From JAFGNV01 sp964612485 (GTDB taxonomy: Bacteria > Chloroflexota > Anaerolineae > 4572-78 > J111), in assembly GCA_964612485.1 (NCBI GenBank), contig CAZTFF010000005.1, positions 117,806-181,805 of the forward strand: a stretch of 64,000 nt of DNA. Direction: 5' to 3'. Numbering within the stretch: position 1 is the first letter of the stretch; every line of letters begins with the position of its first letter. The notes under the pieces were generated by a model. The model did no database searches and had not been told where the DNA came from. It saw only the letters and a program-made list of their open reading frames with translations. Positions 60,233 through 64,000 of the stretch are shown in pieces. The position numbers were made by a program, and so were the translations under genes.

Positions 60233-60682
60233 ATGCGAGCAATTTTACAGCGAGTTCGGCGCGGGCAGGTAACTGTCGCCAATGAAACTATCGGCCGGAT
60301 TGGCCCGGGTTATGTGATCCTGTTGGGCATAACCCACGGCGATGGCCCGGCAGAGGTCAAAAAACTGGCCGAAAAAACAGTTTACCTGCGGGTGTTTGAA
60401 GATGATCGAGGCAAAATGAACCTGTCGGCGCTGGATACCGGCGCGGAGATGCTGGTGGTGTCCCAATTTACCCTGTTTGCGGACGCAAAAAAAGGGCGCC
60501 GGCCCGGTTTTACCCAGGCCGCGCCCCCTGAAATTGCGGAGCCGCTGCTGGCTCAGTTTGTGAATTTATTGCAGCAGGCGGGTGTCAAGAAAGTAGAAAC
60601 CGGCCAATTTGGTGCGGAGATGCTGGTTGAGATCGAGAATGATGGACCGGTCACGATCATTTTGGATACGGACGAGCTGTAA
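60233..60682 (+). CDS. dtd: D-aminoacyl-tRNA deacylase
   Basis: 149 residues from ATG at 60233 (AAGGAAATAATC upstream); an in-frame TTG six codons earlier was not used. The whole short protein matches Dtd: MRAILQRVRRGQVTV, GPGYVILLGITHGD, the catalytic VVSQFTLFADAKKGRRPGFTQAAPP and the C-terminal ENDGPVTIILDT gly-cisPro-type loop region. It hydrolyses D-amino acids from mischarged tRNA. The stop is 8 bp from the convergent glycogen phosphorylase gene. Confidence 0.95.
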   Translation: MRAILQRVRRGQVTVANETIGRIGPGYVILLGITHGDGPAEVKKLAEKTVYLRVFEDDRGKMNLSALDTGAEMLVVSQFTLFADAKKGRRPGFTQAAPPEIAEPLLAQFVNLLQQAGVKKVETGQFGAEMLVEIENDGPVTIILDTDEL

Positions 60683-60690
60683 ACGGTCGC

Positions 60691-62847
60691 TCAATCCTCC
60701 ATACTTGGCACGTATAATTCGTTGGTGTAATCTTTGATCATCCGCGTCATGCTGAATTGCGGGGCAACCGTGCGGATGGTTTCTTTGACTATTTTGATCC
60801 ATTTGTAGGGCACACCTTTCACATTGCGCTCATAAAACAGGGGCACGATCTCGTTTTCCATTATTTCATAGAGCGCGGTTGCGTCCACGTGGTTTTGCTC
60901 CTGCTCACTTTCGTATTCAGCCTCCGGATCGCCAATGCTCCAGCCGTTTTTGCCGTTATAGCCTTCGGCCCACCAGCCGTCCAGCACCGACAGATTGGGG
61001 CAGCCGTTGAGGCCGGCTTTTTGGCCGCTGGTTCCACTGGCCTCCATGGGGCGGCGCGGTGTGTTGAGCCAGACATCCACTCCGGCCACCATATGGCGAG
61101 CCACGTTCATATCATAATCCTCGATAAAGAGGAGATGGCCGGCCAGCCCGGCTTCGTGGGAGCGGTGGTAAACTTCACGGATAAATTCTCTGCCCGGCTC
61201 GTCGCGGGGGTGGGCTTTACCGGCAAAGACATATTGGACCGGGCGGGTGCCGTCGCCATAGACAATGCGTTTGAGGCGTTCGACATTGTGAAAAAGCAGG
61301 GTGGCGCGTTTATAGGTGGCAAAACGGCGGGCAAAGCCAATGGTCAGCGCTTTGGGATTTAACAAGCCTTCTGTGGCCTGAAGTTCATCCTCCGAATGGC
61401 CCAGGCGCTGCAATCTATTGCGGGTGCGCATCCGGGCAAAATCAACCAGCTTGATCCGCAACTGATTCATCACATCCCATAACTCCTCATCGGGAACTTG
61501 GGTGATGCCGTCCCACATCGCCTGGTCATTGATCCGGTGGGTCCAGTTTTTACCCAGATATTCGTCGAACAGGGTTTTGAGATCCGGTGCCAGCCACGTT
61601 TCGGTGTGAATGCCGTTGGTGACGTGGCAGATCGGCACCTCTTCCACTTTTTTGTTGGGCCACAACCAACTCCACATCTTGCGCGATACTTTGCCGTGCA
61701 GTTTGCTGACGCCGTTGTAGCGTCCGGCCATGGTCAACGCCAACACAGTCATGCTGAAAGTAGGCCCCCAACTTTGGTCTTGTCGAGCCAGGTCGAGAAA
61801 TTCTTCACGGTTGACCTTTAGCAAATTATGCCAGCGGGGGAAGTATTTATCGATCATGTGGAAAGGAAAGGCATCGTGCCCGGCGGGCACCGGGGTGTGG
61901 GTGGTAAAGACCGAGGTCTTTCGGATGATTTCTTTGGCTTCTGCAAAGTTCAATCCGGTTTCTACCAATTCTCTGGCCCGTTCCAACACCAAAAAGGCCG
62001 AGTGCCCTTCGTTCATATGGTAGACGGCGGGTTCAATACCCAGCGCGCGCAGGGCACGCACGCCGCCAATACCCAGCACCATTTCCTGGGCAATTCGCAT
62101 TTCCTGGTCTCCCCCGTAGAGCCGGGCCGATAGTTCCCGGTCTTCCTCGGCATTGGGGTGAATGTCGGTATCCATCAGGTAGAGGGGCACATTGCCTACC
62201 TGGATTTGGTATACCTTGGCGTGAACCCGGCGGTCCGGCAGGCCGTTGCGGGCGGGGAGTGCCACCGAAACCACCACTTCTTTGCCGTTTGAGTCAAATG
62301 CAGGCCGTGCCGGCGCTTCGGCAAAACGAACCTTGATGTAGATGGCTTCCTGGTCGCCGTTGGCGGTGATAACCTGTTTGAAGTAACCCTGCGGATACAG
62401 GAAGCCCATACCAATAAAGGGCAGGCCCAGATCGCTGGCTTCTTTGGTATGGTCGCCGGACAGCACGCCTAAACCGCCGGAGTAAATGGGCAGACATTCG
62501 TGCAGCCCAAACTCCGCCGAAAAGTAGGCAATGGGTTTGTCCAATTTATCCTCATATTTTTGTTTGAACCAGGTTTGGTCAAATACGTGATATTCGTCAA
62601 AGAGGGTGAGAATATCATGATAGGCCCGGATAAACCCCGGCTCATTGGCTGCTGTGTCCAGAGAAGATTGGCGAACTTCTCTCAGGAACAAAACCGGGTT
62701 GTGGTAGATGTCTTCCCACAGGCGCCCGTCGATGCGTTTGAAAAGTTCCTGCGCTTCGGGATGCCAGGTCCACCACAGATTATAGGCTATTTCGGTCAAA
62801 CGATTGATCCGTTCCGGAATGGGTGTAAAACCAACTGTTCTGTTCAT
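60691..62847 (-). CDS. glgP: Alpha-glucan (glycogen) phosphorylase, GT35
   Basis: 718 residues, the shorter alpha-glucan phosphorylase type. N-terminal INRLTEIAYNLWWTWHPEAQELF is diagnostic of this branch. The catalytic domain shows AYFSAEFGLHECLPIYSGGLGVLSGDHTKEASDLG, VYHMNEGHSAFLVLERAREL, TTHTPVPAGHD and the pyridoxal-phosphate lysine loop EASGTSGQKAGLNGCPNLSVLDGWWAEGY. It releases glucose 1-phosphate from stored glucan. Gene stands alone, with GGGAGGAGA before the ATG. Confidence 0.95.
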   Translation of the reverse strand: MNRTVGFTPIPERINRLTEIAYNLWWTWHPEAQELFKRIDGRLWEDIYHNPVLFLREVRQSSLDTAANEPGFIRAYHDILTLFDEYHVFDQTWFKQKYEDKLDKPIAYFSAEFGLHECLPIYSGGLGVLSGDHTKEASDLGLPFIGMGFLYPQGYFKQVITANGDQEAIYIKVRFAEAPARPAFDSNGKEVVVSVALPARNGLPDRRVHAKVYQIQVGNVPLYLMDTDIHPNAEEDRELSARLYGGDQEMRIAQEMVLGIGGVRALRALGIEPAVYHMNEGHSAFLVLERARELVETGLNFAEAKEIIRKTSVFTTHTPVPAGHDAFPFHMIDKYFPRWHNLLKVNREEFLDLARQDQSWGPTFSMTVLALTMAGRYNGVSKLHGKVSRKMWSWLWPNKKVEEVPICHVTNGIHTETWLAPDLKTLFDEYLGKNWTHRINDQAMWDGITQVPDEELWDVMNQLRIKLVDFARMRTRNRLQRLGHSEDELQATEGLLNPKALTIGFARRFATYKRATLLFHNVERLKRIVYGDGTRPVQYVFAGKAHPRDEPGREFIREVYHRSHEAGLAGHLLFIEDYDMNVARHMVAGVDVWLNTPRRPMEASGTSGQKAGLNGCPNLSVLDGWWAEGYNGKNGWSIGDPEAEYESEQEQNHVDATALYEIMENEIVPLFYERNVKGVPYKWIKIVKETIRTVAPQFSMTRMIKDYTNELYVPSMED

Positions 62848-62982
62848 TGGGTATTCTCCTCCCGTTTGAAGGTGTTGGTTAAAGTTACTTGAATTGTAGC
62901 TAAAGTTGGGAAAAAGTTCAAATATGGTAACTACTATATATTGTGTAGCGAAAGTTCAAACCCACGACATCTTGAGGAAGTT

Positions 62983-63489
62983 TTATTCGGTCGTTTGAAC
63001 CAATTGGAATAAAGCAGCAATTTCGTCGCGATGACCCCGTTCGTGCCGGTAGGGAACGCGCAAAACACTATCGAGCGTAACCGGCGTGCCCCAGATGGGA
63101 TGGGAGCCGGTGCGGTTCAACATTTCTTCCGGTGTGCGGTCCAACAGGGTTAGCAACTGTTGGCGGGTACTGTGCAGCGCTGCCAGTGCCTTCGGCCAGG
63201 TGCAGTTGGCGCGTTTACTTACTTCCCGTTTGTTCCAGGTATCCTGGTCAAAGGCCCGGTCGTAACATAGGGGCGAAATGGGACAATCTTCTTCCATAAT
63301 GCGATGAGCAAAATGCACCACCGAATCTTCTACGGCAATCAGGTGGAGTACATGGTCTTTGATACTCCAGGCATCGGGCCGAACACGATAGTTGACCAGC
63401 GCTTCATCGATGGCGTGGATGAGTTGCAGTGTGTTGCCTCGGCTTTGCTGCAACTTCTGGCGGATGTCGGTGAGACGTGATGAGGTCAT
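62983..63489 (-). CDS. DinB-family (metal-dependent hydrolase-like) protein
   Basis: 168 residues from ATG at 63487-63489, overlapping the stop of the upstream gene (TGATG). The four-helix bundle carries WSIKDHVLHLIAVEDSVVHFAHRI (first metal His, about 53) and a C-terminal YRHERGHRDEIAALFQLV with the two other His ligands of DinB/YfiT-type proteins. These include thiol-dependent S-transferases; the substrate is unknown. An in-frame extension to 63621 runs inside the upstream gene and was rejected. Confidence 0.85.
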   Translation of the reverse strand: MTSSRLTDIRQKLQQSRGNTLQLIHAIDEALVNYRVRPDAWSIKDHVLHLIAVEDSVVHFAHRIMEEDCPISPLCYDRAFDQDTWNKREVSKRANCTWPKALAALHSTRQQLLTLLDRTPEEMLNRTGSHPIWGTPVTLDSVLRVPYRHERGHRDEIAALFQLVQTTE

Positions 63490-63851
63490 CAGCCTGCCGG
63501 AAGAGGAGGAATGGCCAGCTCGGAGGCCGGGAGGTAGCCGGCCGATTCCGATAAAATGGCGCAGCCGGTCAGGCCAAACATGCCGCCAAACAAAAGCAGC
63601 ACAAATACCAGCGACAGGCACATCAACACCAAGTTGAGGTAGCCCAGCACTAGGCCGGCCACAGCCAGCCCATCGCCGCTTTGCGCGCCCATGCTACTGC
63701 TGATTTCTTTGCGCGCCATATGGCCGGTGATAATGGCTACAACCGCGCCAATGAGGGGAAACATCACCCAACTTAAAATGCCCGAAATCAAACTGACAAC
63801 GGCCATGGTATTGGTGGGCGGACTGGATGCGTATTGGGGTTGTTGTTCCAT
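63489..63851 (-). CDS. DUF4190-like small membrane protein
   Basis: 120 residues from ATG at 63849-63851, with AGGAGG 9 nt before. A polar N-terminus (about 20 residues) precedes two hydrophobic segments: MAVVSLISGILSWVMFPLIGAVVAIITGHMARKEI and DGLAVAGLVLGYLNLVLMCLSLVFVLLLFGG. The pattern of G-H-x-A-R-x-E-I followed by G-x-G-x-A-x-A-G-L-V-L-G-Y is that of DUF4190. A further short hydrophobic tail ends the protein. Function unknown; coupled to the DinB gene by overlapping stop/start. Confidence 0.82.
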   Translation of the reverse strand: MEQQPQYASSPPTNTMAVVSLISGILSWVMFPLIGAVVAIITGHMARKEISSSMGAQSGDGLAVAGLVLGYLNLVLMCLSLVFVLLLFGGMFGLTGCAILSESAGYLPASELAIPPLPAG

Positions 63852-63874
63852 CAGATGGAGCCTCCTGAAATTTT

Positions 63875-64000
63875 TTATGATGCCGCGGCTTTGCGACGTT
63901 TGCGCCCGCGCCACCAGACAAACAAGAGCAGCAAAAAACCAATGACCAGCGCAATGATAATGGGGATGAGGATGGAAAGTACCGCGGCGATGAGCGCCAG
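63875..64000 (-). CDS. C-terminal end of a membrane protein, partial
   Basis: 41 codons and a stop are visible; the gene starts beyond the right edge. The readable part is a long hydrophobic segment (LIAAVLSILIPIIIALVIGFLLLLFVWW) followed by the basic stop-transfer tail RGRKRRKAAAS. It is 23 bp upstream of the DUF4190-like gene on the same strand and likely in the same operon. No family can be named. Confidence 0.7.
   Translation of the reverse strand: MALIAAVLSILIPIIIALVIGFLLLLFVWWRGRKRRKAAAS

Overview
The window looks like a scaffold of a Chloroflexota bacterium, probably Anaerolineae or a close class. The evidence is three giant glycosyltransferase-type membrane proteins of the DUF2298 (Chlor_Arch_YYY) and TIGR03663/Agl23 families, which are shared mainly by Chloroflexota and archaea, an NHL-repeat fusion, several ECF sigma factors with membrane partners, many short dispersed repeats and moderately high GC. 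A run of 100 Ns (10600-10699) shows it is an assembled draft. Taxonomy is inferred from gene content, not from an rRNA gene; none is present.

Layout. 1-9199 (minus strand): TIGR03663/NHL membrane protein (cut by the window edge), a GT-C-like membrane protein, an ECF sigma factor with a membrane partner, and a DUF2298 protein. 9518-17252: EamA transporter, an 18-bp tandem repeat with an assembly gap, a Vps62-like protein, an isochorismatase-family hydrolase and a 1553-residue GT39-like/DUF2298 fusion. 17377-19958: tRNA-Gln, a GT4 glycosyltransferase and a URO-D family protein. 20099-30363: a nitrogen-assimilation block of glnE (with internal ACT domains), glnA, an unknown gene, amt, an ANTAR response regulator and pgk. 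30406-40190: lipoprotein, small unknown genes, nth, pentapeptide protein, murJ, a bactofilin-like membrane protein, an anti-sigma/ECF sigma pair and miaB. 40450-51352: a carbohydrate region with two ABC permeases on the plus strand, a seven-gene catabolic operon on the minus strand (two sugar isomerase/epimerase-like proteins, split transketolase, two nickel lactate-racemase homologues, Fe-alcohol dehydrogenase) and a divergent GntR regulator. 51396-64000: GDPD, methyltransferase, pcrA, two tRNA-Ser, SRP RNA, a YabE-like DUF348/G5/3D protein, rsmA, a PfkB kinase, SRPBCC protein, dtd, glycogen phosphorylase, DinB, a DUF4190-like protein and a partial membrane protein.

How parts work together. 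GlnA keeps the tyrosine that GlnE adenylylates, and GlnE carries a GlnD-like ACT pair, so amino-acid sensing may be built into the modifying enzyme. amt has its own strong promoter followed by a terminator hairpin in its leader, next to an ANTAR (RNA-binding antiterminator-type) regulator gene; this suggests antitermination control. In the carbohydrate region, the permease promoter and the catabolic-operon promoter carry the same 30-bp twin-box element (TTGTATNC-N14-TTGTATNC) around the -35 box, so both are probably controlled by the adjacent GntR protein. The substrate is unknown; the gene set points to a sugar or sugar acid degraded through C2-hydroxyacid epimerisation, oxidation/reduction and a two-subunit transketolase.
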